From positions 62,001 through 126,000 of the forward strand of contig NZ_BMJV01000012.1 of the NCBI RefSeq assembly GCF_014643635.1: a DNA stretch of 64,000 nucleotides. The letters are read 5' to 3'. The notes below the pieces were generated by a model, which saw only the letters and a list, made by a program, of their open reading frames with translations, had not been told where the DNA came from and did no database searches. Shown one piece after another: positions 50,781 to 60,014 of this stretch; within the stretch, counting starts at the first letter, position 1; the number at the start of each line of letters is the position of its first letter. This stretch comes from Salipiger pallidus (GTDB taxonomy: Bacteria; Pseudomonadota; Alphaproteobacteria; Rhodobacterales; Rhodobacteraceae). The translations under genes and the position numbers were made by a program.

Positions 50781-51360
50781 GCGCAAACTCCCTCAAGGCG
50801 GCCGTGGCCTCGAGCTGCATCGCGTCTCGACGGCGGCGCAGAAGCAGGTCAATCTCGTCAGCGGAATCCAGAATGAACCGCGCCAGCCCGCGCAGCTGCG
50901 CGAGGCGCAATTCGGAGAACTCGGCACTCGTGCCCCCCACGGCCCCCTGCCCCATCCGGTTGGCCTGCGTCATCTGTTTGGCGATCTGCGCGACCCCATT
51001 GCCGACCTCGTGCAAAGAGGCCCTGTATCGCGCCATCTCGGCCGCCATCTGCGCATCCGGAACGAACACCCCGCCTGCCGCCTGAATGAGCCGCCGCAGT
51101 CCCTCAGCCCGGCTCTCGATCCCGGCCTTCGCCAGCACCGCGTCGAGCGCCTCAAGCTCCGAAGCCGTGACCTTCACACTGACCGCGGAGACCGGGATGG
51201 CTGCATCCGTCTGGCGCTCGGCATCGGCCTTGAGCGTGTACTGGATCGCCCGCGGCGACACGCCAAACCGCTCGGCCAACACGGATGTCGACACACCTTC
51301 CGCAGCCTCGCGAACGATCTCCATGCGGTTCGCATCTGTGAGACGTTTTGAACGAGACAT
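50767..51360 (-). CDS. MobC-like relaxosome accessory protein
   Basis: A 197-residue protein: an N-terminal helix-turn-helix (STSVLAERFGVSPRAIQYTL), a ribbon-helix-helix-like segment (IPVSAVSVKVTASELEALDA) and a C-terminal MobC-type helical part (ARYRASLHEVGNGVAQIAKQ). It overlaps the relaxase start by 14 bases. It would bind oriT, assist nicking and possibly repress its own operon; the oriT-like sequence lies immediately upstream. Confidence 0.8.
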   Translation of the reverse strand: MSRSKRLTDANRMEIVREAAEGVSTSVLAERFGVSPRAIQYTLKADAERQTDAAIPVSAVSVKVTASELEALDAVLAKAGIESRAEGLRRLIQAAGGVFVPDAQMAAEMARYRASLHEVGNGVAQIAKQMTQANRMGQGAVGGTSAEFSELRLAQLRGLARFILDSADEIDLLLRRRRDAMQLEATAALREFAHAAE

Positions 51361-51376
51361 GCGAAGAAAGACCCCC

Positions 51377-51390
51377 TATTTCCTGCCAAC
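51377..51390 (+). other. Putative oriT nic site
   Basis: TATTTCCTGCCAAC matches the VirD2/MOBP nic consensus (YATCCTG followed by Y) closely; nicking would be expected between 51385 and 51386. It lies 17 bases upstream of the MobC/relaxase operon, the usual place for oriT. Confidence 0.55.
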
Positions 51391-51412
51391 TTCCACCAAG
51401 GCTGCCCCCACC

Positions 51413-51427
51413 TTACGATAATATACC
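51413..51427 (+). promoter_or_regulatory. Conserved conjugation-promoter motif, copy C
   Basis: TTACGATAATATACC, 13/15 matches to the core of copies A and B. It lies 53 bases upstream of the MobC-like start codon. Confidence 0.5.
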
Positions 51428-51664
51428 AAACAGTCAATTGTATACTTACGTCGCATTCAGGCTCAGGCAGCCTTGGTGTCCGCTTCACGCCGCGGCCCGC
51501 AGGGACGCGGCTCTGCCGCCCTCACCACCAGCACAGCCTCCAGCTTCAAAGGCCCCTTCTCCAGCACCGCCCGAGGCTCTGGCCGAACACGCATGTGTTC
51601 GGACGGAACCGCGGGCGGGCGCAAACCCCACCGACAGGGCGGACAGGCAGGGTCAAGGAGGGCC

Positions 51665-51684
51665 AGATTTGGGCCCCCAAATCT
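51665..51684. repeat. Perfect 9-base inverted repeat
   Basis: AGATTTGGG-CC-CCCAAATCT. No flanking T-run, so it is not a clear terminator; possible protein-binding site near oriT. Confidence 0.5.
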
Positions 51685-51875
51685 CTGCCGCAAAAACCGG
51701 GAGGCCCTGGCCGATAGGTTTTTGTGGATGGCCCCCTTGAGGCTGGCTGGCCGGTCTGTCGCGGCCTGATCATTCTGGGAGGCGTGCGTCCGTTGAACGC
51801 GCAGCGACCGGCACTTAGGGGAGATCACTGTCGGCGATCACCCGCGCCAGTGACGGCATCCCTGGAACAGGGACA

Positions 51876-51911
51876 GGGCCGCCTGATGGCGGCCCATCCT
51901 CGTCAGAGGAT
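51876..51911. terminator. Tandem hairpins downstream of the 51912 gene
   Basis: GGGCCGCC-tgat-GGCGGCCC (51876-51895) followed by ATCCTC-gtca-GAGGAT (51896-51911), both perfect stems. The second is followed by TTT only on the plus strand; neither has a long U-tract, so termination strength is uncertain. Confidence 0.5.
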
Positions 51912-52118
51912 TTAGTCCTGCGGATCCTTCGCGCTCGGCGGGAACATCACCAGCTCCGAGACCGCGACCGGGAAGTCGAGCTTGAGGCTAAAGAACTCCG
52001 AGCCGTCCCCGTTGCGGGTGTTGCGGAACATCGCGCCCACGCGCTGAAAACGGGTGCGCTCCTGGCCATCGGTGTCGGTGAACTTGACGGGGACGGTGGC
52101 GACGTAGTGGTTAGTCAT
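51912..52118 (-). CDS. Small conserved plasmid-associated protein
   Basis: A 68-residue protein (NHYVATVPVKFTDTDGQERT, FRNTRNGDGSEFFSLKLDFP). The beta-rich pattern and the ending VSELVMFPPSAKD resemble small proteins found near DUF736/ArdC-type genes on alphaproteobacterial plasmids, but I cannot name the family. ATG 52118 has GGAGA eight bases upstream. The hairpins just downstream may terminate its transcript. Confidence 0.65.
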   Translation of the reverse strand: MTNHYVATVPVKFTDTDGQERTRFQRVGAMFRNTRNGDGSEFFSLKLDFPVAVSELVMFPPSAKDPQD

Positions 52119-52476
52119 TTGGGTCTCTCCTTGTTGCGATGGGGATCACCCGGCACGGGGGCAAGAGGCCCGGTCGCAAGCGCAAATGCGGAGGGTCCGT
52201 GGCTACGCCGTGGAAGCCGTATTTGTGCTTGCCGGAGCGAAGCGGAGGGCACGATTGGGCCGACCCCGTGCGATCCGCATCAATGAGCAAAAAGGAGTGA
52301 CCCGAATTTGTGCCACCACTTTGAAGCCGCCATCGAACCCGTCGATCGTGACCGAAGATGGCCTGGTTCGTTCTGATCCAATGCATCTGGATAACGATCC
52401 GTCACGCTCGCGATGCGGCGGGTCAGCGTTCTGCCGCGCGCGAAGGTCCGTCGTCTGGGTCGGTTGGGCGCGTATG
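52119..52476. other. Intergenic region without recognised features
   Basis: Frames on both strands lack ribosome-binding sites and protein-like composition. No repeats or promoters could be named. Confidence 0.4.
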
Positions 52477-53553
52477 CTATCGGCACCAGGGTTGAGGGCG
52501 TGGGGGACAGCTGGTGCGTCCACATCGGTACGGCACGGCCAGACCTTCAGCAATGAGCGTGCTGCCGACGTCCCGACCGTCAACGAACAACGAGCCGCAG
52601 AACCGCCCAAAATTGCACTGATCCGTACCCTCTGTCCCGGGCCGGCAGGAACAGGCCACGCGCTCAAATTCAATTGATGTCGCGCCCCGCACTAATTGAC
52701 CTAGACGCGCAGTCGCGCGCTCCCCAACCTCACGCTCTGCAGTGCAGGCGGGTTTCCATGTCTCAGGCGCGTTAAATCCGACGAGACGCACGTTCGCTGT
52801 TAGGCCTCGAACATCGACCGTATCACCGTCAATGATCCGCACATCGCTGGCGCGAAGCGACCGGTCCTGTGAGGCGGGTCGCTCTGTTGACGGCGCGACC
52901 AGTGACAGGAAACGGGTAGCCATCCAGCCCGTACCAAAGTTGGATCGAATTTGTGTCCACTGCCCTTCTTCTCGAAGCTTTTCAACGCGGCCCCCCTCGC
53001 TCAAGACACCCATCACGGCATTCGAAGTAGACGGTCCAGCACGTTGATTGACACGCGTCCCTGTCACATAGACGTAAGCGGCGTCGGCAGTTTGCGATGA
53101 GGGAACCGCTGACGGACTGTAGGGTGTGGATCGCGAGTTCGATGATTCAAACAATGATCCAACCAATGCGAAGAATCCGACAGCGATCACCAACGGCACC
53201 ATGATTTGGCGTTGAGCCTTGCGCACGGCACGCCGAGGTGCATTGATCGCGCGGGTCACGGAGACCGGACGGGGTCTCGCCTGAACGCTTCTGGTACTAT
53301 GCTTCGGTGCTGGTTGAGAAGTCCTGTCGTCGGCCGCTGCCCTTTTCTGTGCCGGATTCTCCCGTTCCAGTTTCAGGACTTTGTACAGGCTGGCATACTG
53401 AGCTTTGCTCAGGCGCGTCTTCGTTCCATACCGCTGAAACCGTTCAGCCATATTTGTAAGGAAGGACACTTCCCAATCGTTTGCCTGACCGGACCGCAAA
53501 CGCGCATCAATACGCGATTGAATCTCTTTGGTGCGTTCCGGAGAAAAAGGCAT
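52477..53553 (-). CDS. Membrane-anchored SH3 plus thermonuclease (SNase-like) protein
   Basis: A 358-residue protein: a soluble helical N-terminus (residues 1-65), basic linker, a membrane helix (IMVPLVIAVGFFALVGSLFE, ~117-136), a bacterial SH3 domain (VNQRAGPSTSNAVMGVLSEG, GWMATRFLSLV) and a C-terminal staphylococcal-nuclease-like domain (VRIIDGDTVDVRGLTANVRL, VGFNAPETWKPAC, IAEGLAVPYRCG). The topology would place the nuclease in the periplasm, where it could attack incoming or extracellular DNA. ATG 53553 lacks a strong SD. Its role in this element is unknown. Confidence 0.8.
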   Translation of the reverse strand: MPFSPERTKEIQSRIDARLRSGQANDWEVSFLTNMAERFQRYGTKTRLSKAQYASLYKVLKLERENPAQKRAAADDRTSQPAPKHSTRSVQARPRPVSVTRAINAPRRAVRKAQRQIMVPLVIAVGFFALVGSLFESSNSRSTPYSPSAVPSSQTADAAYVYVTGTRVNQRAGPSTSNAVMGVLSEGGRVEKLREEGQWTQIRSNFGTGWMATRFLSLVAPSTERPASQDRSLRASDVRIIDGDTVDVRGLTANVRLVGFNAPETWKPACTAEREVGERATARLGQLVRGATSIEFERVACSCRPGTEGTDQCNFGRFCGSLFVDGRDVGSTLIAEGLAVPYRCGRTSCPPRPQPWCR

Positions 53554-53755
53554 CTAGGAAAAACCTGGGCGAGTGTTGATCTGTGGAACAAATGTCTTCT
53601 GCCACACGGCCACACTAAGCTGTAATTGCATAGAGATACCATCCAGCCATTCCCGAAACCAGATTGGCCGGACTACAAACACCAAGCCTGTCGATGCCCA
53701 TTGTTGGAGTTAACTGCGACACCGCCGATGTTCGCACACATCTGGGAAAACGACG

Positions 53756-53778
53756 AAAGGGCCGCCCGAAGGCGACCC
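53756..53778 (-). terminator. Rho-independent terminator of the DUF2493 gene
   Basis: On the minus strand GGGTCGCC-TTCG-GGCGGCCC then TTT: an 8-base stem (one G-U pair) with a UUCG loop, 8 bases past the DUF2493 stop codon. Confidence 0.75.
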
Positions 53779-53785
53779 TCTAAAC

Positions 53786-54715
53786 TCACGTCTCCGCGGT
53801 CTTCTTCGCCGGGTCCGCAACCCGCATGACCGTCAGGCCTTTCGCTTCCGCCTTCTGCCCGAGGTTCAGCGCCACCCCGTTGCCGCCGAAGAGAACAACC
53901 CCCGTCGCCGCGAACTTATCGTCCAGCATTTCGTCGTTGCACTTGAACGGTGCCGCCCGCCCATGCGCGGACCAGCGCGGATCGAAGCGCGCCTGTGCTA
54001 TCCCGCGTGCTCGGGCCCACCGAGCCGCGATCATCTCCGCCCCGTGCTTGCCACCCTTGTGGCAGAGGAAGATCTCCTGATTGCGGTTCTGCCTGATCCG
54101 TTCGCGAACCTTGTCGAGCGTGTTGAAGATCACATCGACATCGGTCCAGTCGGTGGCGCCCGAGACAATCAGGGGAACCCCCTCGACTTTCGACTTCTCG
54201 GCAGTCTCGCGGTCGTGCTGCTCGAGGAGCTGCCGCGCCTCGAAGACCGCCCCGGTCTCTTGCGCCCGGACGCTTGCGCGCGACCCAACTGCCGGGATGA
54301 AGGCGTGACCCGTCTCGATCTCGTAGCATTCCGCCGCCGCCTCGCTCATCACCTCGATGGCGCTGACGATCTCGCGCAGTTGCAGGAAGCGGGCCTGCGC
54401 CTCTTCGAGCGCGGTCTCGGCGATCTCCGATCCATCGTGGGATTTTGCCAGTGCGCCGATCTTGTCGGCGGTGCGGTCGACCTCCTTGCCGAGCGCCACC
54501 TTGCGCCGCTGCAGGATCGTGGCGAGCCCATGGGCCAGCGGTTCGATTTCTGCCTCAAGGCCGGTCCCGCGCAGCGGACCGAGCAATGCCTCGAAGCTCT
54601 CGCGGATGATGCGGTCGGTCAGGATGTGATCTTCCGGGATCGGCAGCTGTGCGTCCTTCTCGGTCAGTCCGAAAAGCTCGATGGTTTCGTAGGTGTTCGC
54701 TTGATCGTATGCCAT
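53786..54715 (-). CDS. DUF2493 (SLOG-like) domain protein
   Basis: A 309-residue soluble protein. The C-terminal third carries the DUF2493 Rossmann-like pattern (PLIVSGATDWTDVDVIFNTL, IFLCHKGGKHGAEMIAARWA, GVVLFGGNGVALNLGQKAE), related to nucleotide-sensing SLOG/DprA-like folds. The N-terminal part is helical. ATG 54715 has GGAG seven bases upstream; the longer frame (to 54856) has no support. Such proteins are common on alphaproteobacterial plasmids; role unknown. Confidence 0.8.
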   Translation of the reverse strand: MAYDQANTYETIELFGLTEKDAQLPIPEDHILTDRIIRESFEALLGPLRGTGLEAEIEPLAHGLATILQRRKVALGKEVDRTADKIGALAKSHDGSEIAETALEEAQARFLQLREIVSAIEVMSEAAAECYEIETGHAFIPAVGSRASVRAQETGAVFEARQLLEQHDRETAEKSKVEGVPLIVSGATDWTDVDVIFNTLDKVRERIRQNRNQEIFLCHKGGKHGAEMIAARWARARGIAQARFDPRWSAHGRAAPFKCNDEMLDDKFAATGVVLFGGNGVALNLGQKAEAKGLTVMRVADPAKKTAET

Positions 54716-55453
54716 GTCTGTTCTCCAGATTTCGGTTGTTCGACCACCACGTGAGTGTGGTGGCATGGCCGAATGCCTGGTTTCCGAATCTGCCCGGGTC
54801 AGGGACGGCGCAGCCGCCGGCTTGCCGGGCGCAAAAGTTTTCCGTGCGCAACACACGACACATGCGCGCCCTCACCCACGGGACCGCCCCGCGTCACAGG
54901 CCCGGCCTTCGCCGAAAAGTTTTGCGATCCTTGACGCGGGCTGATTTGGGGGCCATCCGGAGGATATGCTTCCGCACTCATGTGTGTGTGTTTTGACGGT
55001 AGGTTTGCCCGACCCGAGCAGGCAAACGGCCCGACCGGACGCGGGAGACGGATGAAGCGGCGGGATCGTTTTGCCCCGCAAAACAGACCAGAGCGCAATC
55101 CGGCGGAGCGGCCGGGGAGGGACGTGCTCGCGAGGCGGGCAAACCGGGATGCCAGGCGCAACGCCGCGGTGAGGCCGCATGGCCGAATGCGCGACGGACC
55201 GAAGGGCCGTTCTCCCCTGCGACACGCGAAGCCAAGATGGGGAGGCTAGAAGCGTTAAACCAAGGTTGATGTACAGGAAACTCCCCTGCCAACTATACTA
55301 AGTTCCTATCAGAGCATGCGACATGGACAGAAAGCCGACCTTCGCGGCGACACATCGTACCTGTGCTCTAGATTCTCTGTAAAATACCAAATCGGCATGT
55401 CTGTGAGGTAAGTCTTGGGTGTAATCCGGACTGGACGGCGATATATAGATATT
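54716..55453. other. Intergenic region between DUF2493 and the Argonaute operon
   Basis: No gene could be supported; plus-strand frames here (e.g. from 54980) are Arg/Pro-rich and shadow-like. The segment from about 55250 to 55450 is AT-richer and likely holds the promoter of the Argonaute operon. CCTGCCAACT at 55285-55294 repeats ten bases of the nic-like sequence at 51382. Confidence 0.45.
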
Positions 55454-57403
55454 ATGCCTGCCGATTTCTCTGCCTTATCGCCCTCCGAGTTCGAGGCGCT
55501 TTCAGCCGACCTTATCGGGCGCGCTCTTGGTATCCGCTTCGAGCAATTCGGCGAAGGAGCTGATGGTGGAATAGATGGACGCCACGCGCCGGAGGCGCAA
55601 AGCCTGACGATCCTACAAGCTAAGAGATACGAGAGATCTGCTATCTCAGCTTTGAAGCGTGAAATGTCGAAGGAGCGCGCGAAGATCGATCAGTTGGCGC
55701 CCGATCGCTACATCCTGTCAACGTCCGTAGCGATGACCCCACAAAGGAAGCAGGACCTCGTGGAGATTTGCGGCCCCGCCATTCGATCTCCGGGAAACAT
55801 CTTCGGGCGCGAGGATCTTGAGGCATTGCTGCGCGCGCATCCTGACATCGAGGAAGCTCATCCCAAGTTATGGATCCCCGCGAGCGGGCGTACGCTGAAG
55901 CGAATGCTTCATGAGACGCTGGATGAGCGCGAGGGCCACCTGAAGCCTCCTTCGGTCCTTCGAGCGTTGCTTCCAAAGCCAGGGATCGGCGGAAAGGTGG
56001 AGTCAGAGGCGGAAACGCAACGGGATACCCTGTTCCTTGTCGGAGCGCGCCCCGACCACGATCACTTCATCCTTTGGCTCGGTCCAAAGCTCGAAGCGCA
56101 CGGATATCGCGTTTTTTCCGAGATCCTGACTCTCGAGCCTGGAGACAGATGGCACAAGGAGATTGGAGTGGCGTTGGAGCACCGCGCTGCGAAGGTTCTG
56201 GCAGTGGCGGGCGCGGCCACCCGCGCCAACGACGACGCGATGGACCTGATCGACAGGGCGAAAACGCTTGCTGCAAGTTTTGGCGACACTCGCCTGATTA
56301 TCCCGTTACGGATCGAGGAGGGGGCCAAGATTGATGGCCTCCGCGATGCGACGCCTGCCGATTTCGCGCGGGGTTGGGCAGAAGGGCTTTCGAAGCTTCT
56401 GGAGACGCTGCGTCGCCAAGGCGTAACGCGCCGACGCGAGCACATCGCGGTCGCAGCTCAATGGGACAGCTTCCGCAAGCGTGGTGCTGTTCCGCTAGTG
56501 CGCGAGCCAGAGTCCTTGGTCTCGAATTGGATTCAGATCTTGGAAATGCCCGATGAACTCCACTTCTACGAGGCGGCAGGAGCGGTCCAGACCGACGTCC
56601 TCAAGAGGCGGGTGCGAGGGCTGTCGTTTCCCGCCGTCGCGCATGAGCGAGGCGTGATCACCTTCGCTGCGCCCCCTGATGTTGGGGAAAGCCTCGAAGG
56701 CGTAGCGAAGTTGCGCCTACGGACTTCTGTGCCGGTTGTCGATGCGGTAGAAAAGGGTATGCCTGAGATAGGCGTCGCGGGACGTGATCTGTCGAACATG
56801 CTCACGGGCCTGTTGCGCGATGGATGGGAACGGCACTGCAGGAATATTGGCATGGTCGCCTATGCGTATTCCAACGGCGATGGTTTCCATGTGTCCCCTA
56901 ACCAGGTCGCGATTGGTGAGCGGGTGCCCTGGGGGCGACAAGGTGAGCGCCGGTCGTCGATGCTGCGCAACATCGCCCGAAAGCATGTTTGGTCCTATGG
57001 GGTGACGGCGATTCCCCGAAACTGGCCTTTCTGGCACTTCCGTCTGAAAGCGCGCGTCCTTTTCGCGATGGATAACAATACGGAGCAGGGCGAACGCATA
57101 GATGATCCGAAGAAGATGCATCGCCTTCGCAGATCGGGCTGCAAGGGTTGGCGCAACAAGCAATGGCACGGACGGCTTCTGGCATTCCTTCAGATCATGT
57201 CGGGTGACTCAGCCTACATTCGGGTTCCGCTGGCTCCAGGCCAGGACATGCTTCTTTCCTCTGAGCCCCTTCTCTTCACGTCGCCGGTCAGTACAGCTCT
57301 TCCTGACGTGGGCGACCCGGATGCCGAGGAGCAGGACGAAAGCACGCTCGGGCGGCCAGAGGCTGACGACGACGATGCTGAGCCCGAAGGAGACGGTAAA
57401 TGA
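55454..57403 (+). CDS. Mrr nuclease-TIR-APAZ fusion, partner of a short Argonaute
   Basis: A 649-residue fusion. Residues 1-~130 form an Mrr-type restriction-endonuclease domain with E12 ([12 protein letters not shown]), D41 ([11 protein letters not shown]) and Q55-x-K57 (TILQAKRYE). About residues 190-325 form a TIR domain ([28 protein letters not shown], with putative catalytic E236). The remaining ~310 residues fit the APAZ region that pairs with short Argonautes. Its stop overlaps the Argonaute start (ATGA). TIR-APAZ proteins (SPARTA) degrade NAD upon guide-directed target sensing; the extra Mrr nuclease would give two effectors. ATG 55454 is preferred to a TTG at 55415. Confidence 0.83.
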   Translation: MPADFSALSPSEFEALSADLIGRALGIRFEQFGEGADGGIDGRHAPEAQSLTILQAKRYERSAISALKREMSKERAKIDQLAPDRYILSTSVAMTPQRKQDLVEICGPAIRSPGNIFGREDLEALLRAHPDIEEAHPKLWIPASGRTLKRMLHETLDEREGHLKPPSVLRALLPKPGIGGKVESEAETQRDTLFLVGARPDHDHFILWLGPKLEAHGYRVFSEILTLEPGDRWHKEIGVALEHRAAKVLAVAGAATRANDDAMDLIDRAKTLAASFGDTRLIIPLRIEEGAKIDGLRDATPADFARGWAEGLSKLLETLRRQGVTRRREHIAVAAQWDSFRKRGAVPLVREPESLVSNWIQILEMPDELHFYEAAGAVQTDVLKRRVRGLSFPAVAHERGVITFAAPPDVGESLEGVAKLRLRTSVPVVDAVEKGMPEIGVAGRDLSNMLTGLLRDGWERHCRNIGMVAYAYSNGDGFHVSPNQVAIGERVPWGRQGERRSSMLRNIARKHVWSYGVTAIPRNWPFWHFRLKARVLFAMDNNTEQGERIDDPKKMHRLRRSGCKGWRNKQWHGRLLAFLQIMSGDSAYIRVPLAPGQDMLLSSEPLLFTSPVSTALPDVGDPDAEEQDESTLGRPEADDDDAEPEGDGK

Positions 57404-58956
57404 GGTTTCCCGAAGCAAGCTTGATCGTAGATCACTTCGATGAGCCAGAACTCGACTTCCGCCATGACCAGAGGAGCCACCACCCAAAGGACGGCCTGTT
57501 TCTCTATGGACCTCATGACGGCCCTCGGAAGCTTCGAGAAGTCCGAATTGGGGTTGTGGGAACGTCGGACGGGATCGGACACTTCCGATCTTGGAGCCGC
57601 CGGCTGCTTTCCGGGATACCGGTGCCGCCTCCGGGGCCGACGGAGAAGAAGGACCGTCTTCATCTCGCGGATTTCGCCGGGCTCGAAGAGACATTCGGCA
57701 TTACTTTCGATCCAGATCGGCTCAGGTCCCTGACGGTCGAGTTTGACGCCATCGAGCGGGCGACCAGGGTGCAGAACATGCACGAGGCCGTCGATGCGGT
57801 CGCCCGTATCTACACTGAGCGCGTCCACAAGTTCAGGCGCAACGAGGAGGGTTCGATTGATGTATGGATGTTCGTCGTGCCCGAGATAGTCTACGAGCGC
57901 TGCCGTCCGGAATCGAGGCGGACCGGTTTGACCCTGGTCGCTGGAAAAACGCCCAAGAAGCAGCGCGCAAGGTCACCCCAGTCGTTCCTTTTCATGGACG
58001 AACGGTTCGATCCGCGCATTGAGGACGTGTTTGACGACATTCCCGACTTCCGTAGGCACATCAAGGCGACTTTGCTCTCGATCGCGCCCTCTCAGATCCT
58101 GCGCGAGTCGACCCTTGAGCCGACAGCGTTCCTCAACAGTGCGGGCTATCCGAAGCGAACCACCCAAGACCCTGCGACAGTGGCGTGGAACATCGCGACG
58201 GGGCTTTACTATAAGACACAGGACCGTCCACCCTGGCGGCTGTCGAACGTGCGCGAAGGAGTATGCTACATCGGGATGGTCTACAAGAACCTCCCAAACA
58301 ACCGCGATAATCACGTCTGCTGCGCGGCGCAGATGTTTTTGAGTGAAGGCGATGGCGTGGTGTTCCGCGGCGCGAATGGCCCTTGGAAGACCGGCAAGTA
58401 CGAATACCATCTAAACGCTGACGCCGCGAAAGAACTTCTAGAGACTGTGATAGAAGCGTACCGGGATCTGCACTCCGAGCCGCCCAAGGAACTCTTCATC
58501 CATGGGCAGGCGTCATTCAACGACGAGGAGTGGCAGGCCTTCTGTCAGGCGGCTCCGAAGGGGACGAACGTCGTCGGTGTACGGATCAGACCTACGGGTG
58601 GTGACGCAAAGCTCTTCCGTGCAGGCGACTACCCCGTGATCAGAGGAACGGCTCTAAGTTTAGACGAGAAGAACGCCTATCTTTGGACGAGCGGCTACGT
58701 CCCGCAGCTGGATACGTATATCGGGCCTGAAACACCCAACCCGCTTATGGTGACGATCCTGCGCTCAAAGCATCATAAGCCAGAGATGCGGACGGTACTT
58801 GCTGACATCATGGGACTGACAAAGATCAACTACAACTCGTGCAACTTCAACGATGGGTTGCCGGTAACAGTCCGCTTCGCAAAGATGGTCGGAGACATCC
58901 TTGTGATGGGTTCGGCGCGGGAGGGCGGACCGCAGCCATTCAAGTACTATATTTGA
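57400..58956 (+). CDS. Short prokaryotic Argonaute (MID-PIWI only)
   Basis: A 518-residue protein of short-pAgo size, lacking N and PAZ domains. MID-type features occupy the first half (e.g. [17 protein letters not shown]), and the PIWI-like half includes [47 protein letters not shown], and the C-terminal [20 protein letters not shown]. The DEDX tetrad is not recognisable, as expected for catalytically inactive short Argonautes that use a partner effector. It is translationally coupled to the Mrr-TIR-APAZ gene. Confidence 0.85.
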   Translation: MRFPEASLIVDHFDEPELDFRHDQRSHHPKDGLFLYGPHDGPRKLREVRIGVVGTSDGIGHFRSWSRRLLSGIPVPPPGPTEKKDRLHLADFAGLEETFGITFDPDRLRSLTVEFDAIERATRVQNMHEAVDAVARIYTERVHKFRRNEEGSIDVWMFVVPEIVYERCRPESRRTGLTLVAGKTPKKQRARSPQSFLFMDERFDPRIEDVFDDIPDFRRHIKATLLSIAPSQILRESTLEPTAFLNSAGYPKRTTQDPATVAWNIATGLYYKTQDRPPWRLSNVREGVCYIGMVYKNLPNNRDNHVCCAAQMFLSEGDGVVFRGANGPWKTGKYEYHLNADAAKELLETVIEAYRDLHSEPPKELFIHGQASFNDEEWQAFCQAAPKGTNVVGVRIRPTGGDAKLFRAGDYPVIRGTALSLDEKNAYLWTSGYVPQLDTYIGPETPNPLMVTILRSKHHKPEMRTVLADIMGLTKINYNSCNFNDGLPVTVRFAKMVGDILVMGSAREGGPQPFKYYI

Positions 58957-59102
58957 CCGGGCTGTTTTCGGGTGTGTGTTCGGACGCGGGGCAGGCCGTT
59001 CTAAGGGCTGCCGCCATCTTATGTTTTGGGGCCGTTCGCAACCTGAACGCGCCTGGCAAATCACTAACTGACCTTACTTTCATGCAAATGGACATTGTAA
59101 GA

Positions 59103-59128
59103 GGGGAACCGTGATCCCACGGCTCCCC
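59103..59128. terminator. Bidirectional terminator-like hairpin
   Basis: GGGGA-a-CCGTG-atcc-CACGG-c-TCCCC (one mismatch) followed by a short T-run on the plus strand; lies between the Argonaute operon and the convergent DUF736 gene. Confidence 0.6.
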
Positions 59129-59161
59129 TTTCGGTGCGGATCGTCTAATCTCGCGCGTTGG

Positions 59162-59890
59162 TCACGCGACCAGCGACAGCCCTGCGCCTGCGTCCTGTGG
59201 CTGCTCACCGCTGTCGATGAACGGGATGATCGAGAAGGTCTGCCCGCCGCGCTGCTCTTCGTTCTGCACGGCGTTGACGCGCAGGTCACCGTAAGGCGTG
59301 TTGATCAGCAGCGTCAGGTAGTCATTGCCCGTGCGGCTGCTTTTGGCCATCCACGCCGAGCCGACGCGGATCGGTGTGCCCCGGGGCGAGCTGACCTCGA
59401 TCCGGTAATCGGGGTGGGTCTCCTCGGTTTTGTAGCTGTTCTCGATCAGGATGAACTCCAGATCGAACATCATGTTGGCGATGTAGCCGGTGAAGGCGTT
59501 GTCGGCGTCCATAGCGGTCAGCTCGCCCGAGATCGAGCCGGATTTCATCAGACCGTTCGAGACCAACGGGATGATCTCGAATTCGCCGCTCTGGGCCGCG
59601 CGCGCCTCTTTCGTCTGCACCGCGTTGACCCGGAACGGGCCGAGGCCCACATCGATCTGCATCGAGATATAGGGGTTTCCGCTGGTATTGCCCGTCTCGT
59701 TCCAGGCCGTGCCGATGCGGACCTTGCGGCCCGATTTGTTGACGGCCGTCACGTCGTAATCCGGACTGCGCGCGGACATCTTGGCCCGTGCCTCAAGCTG
59801 GATGGCGATGTCAAATCGCGTCGAGTGGATCATGCCGGTGTATTCGGCGGCGGCGGTCTCGACATTGCGGGTGAGGGTTCCTGCGAACAT
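59162..59890 (-). CDS. Duplicated DUF736-domain protein
   Basis: A 242-residue protein with two copies of the DUF736 fold: SPDYDVTAVNKSGRKVRIGT, AWNETGNTSGNPYISMQIDV, then HPDYRIEVSSPRGTPIRVGS, AWMAKSSRTGNDYLTLLINT. Each copy is preceded by a FAGTLTRN/ISGELT-type strand. Single-domain DUF736 proteins are common on alphaproteobacterial plasmids; this tandem form is less usual. ATG 59890 has AAGGA eight bases upstream. Function unknown, possibly DNA-related. Confidence 0.8.
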   Translation of the reverse strand: MFAGTLTRNVETAAAEYTGMIHSTRFDIAIQLEARAKMSARSPDYDVTAVNKSGRKVRIGTAWNETGNTSGNPYISMQIDVGLGPFRVNAVQTKEARAAQSGEFEIIPLVSNGLMKSGSISGELTAMDADNAFTGYIANMMFDLEFILIENSYKTEETHPDYRIEVSSPRGTPIRVGSAWMAKSSRTGNDYLTLLINTPYGDLRVNAVQNEEQRGGQTFSIIPFIDSGEQPQDAGAGLSLVA

Positions 59891-60014
59891 GGGATGGTTC
59901 CTTTTGGATTGGCCGGTGCCTGACGTTCTTGCCAGCGCATCCGGGATTGCTTTCTCGACCCCTCCTGGGATCACAAACCAGAAAGCTTGCTTTCCTTTCA
60001 GCCCCGCCCACGGG

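Larger units (their letters stand above)
51361..51911. other. oriT-containing intergenic region
   Basis: No gene could be supported in this stretch. Its left part holds a nic-like sequence and motif C; the right part is GC-rich with a perfect 9-base palindrome (51665-51684) and tandem hairpins (51876-51911). Frames here are high-GC shadow frames without start signals. Confidence 0.6.

Noticed and set aside
52186-52677. Plus-strand frame of 163 codons
   Set aside because: Overlaps the thermonuclease gene end in antisense and has no protein-like features.
54980-55249. Plus-strand frame of 89 codons
   Set aside because: Arg/Pro/Gly-rich composition, no SD, no homology recognised.
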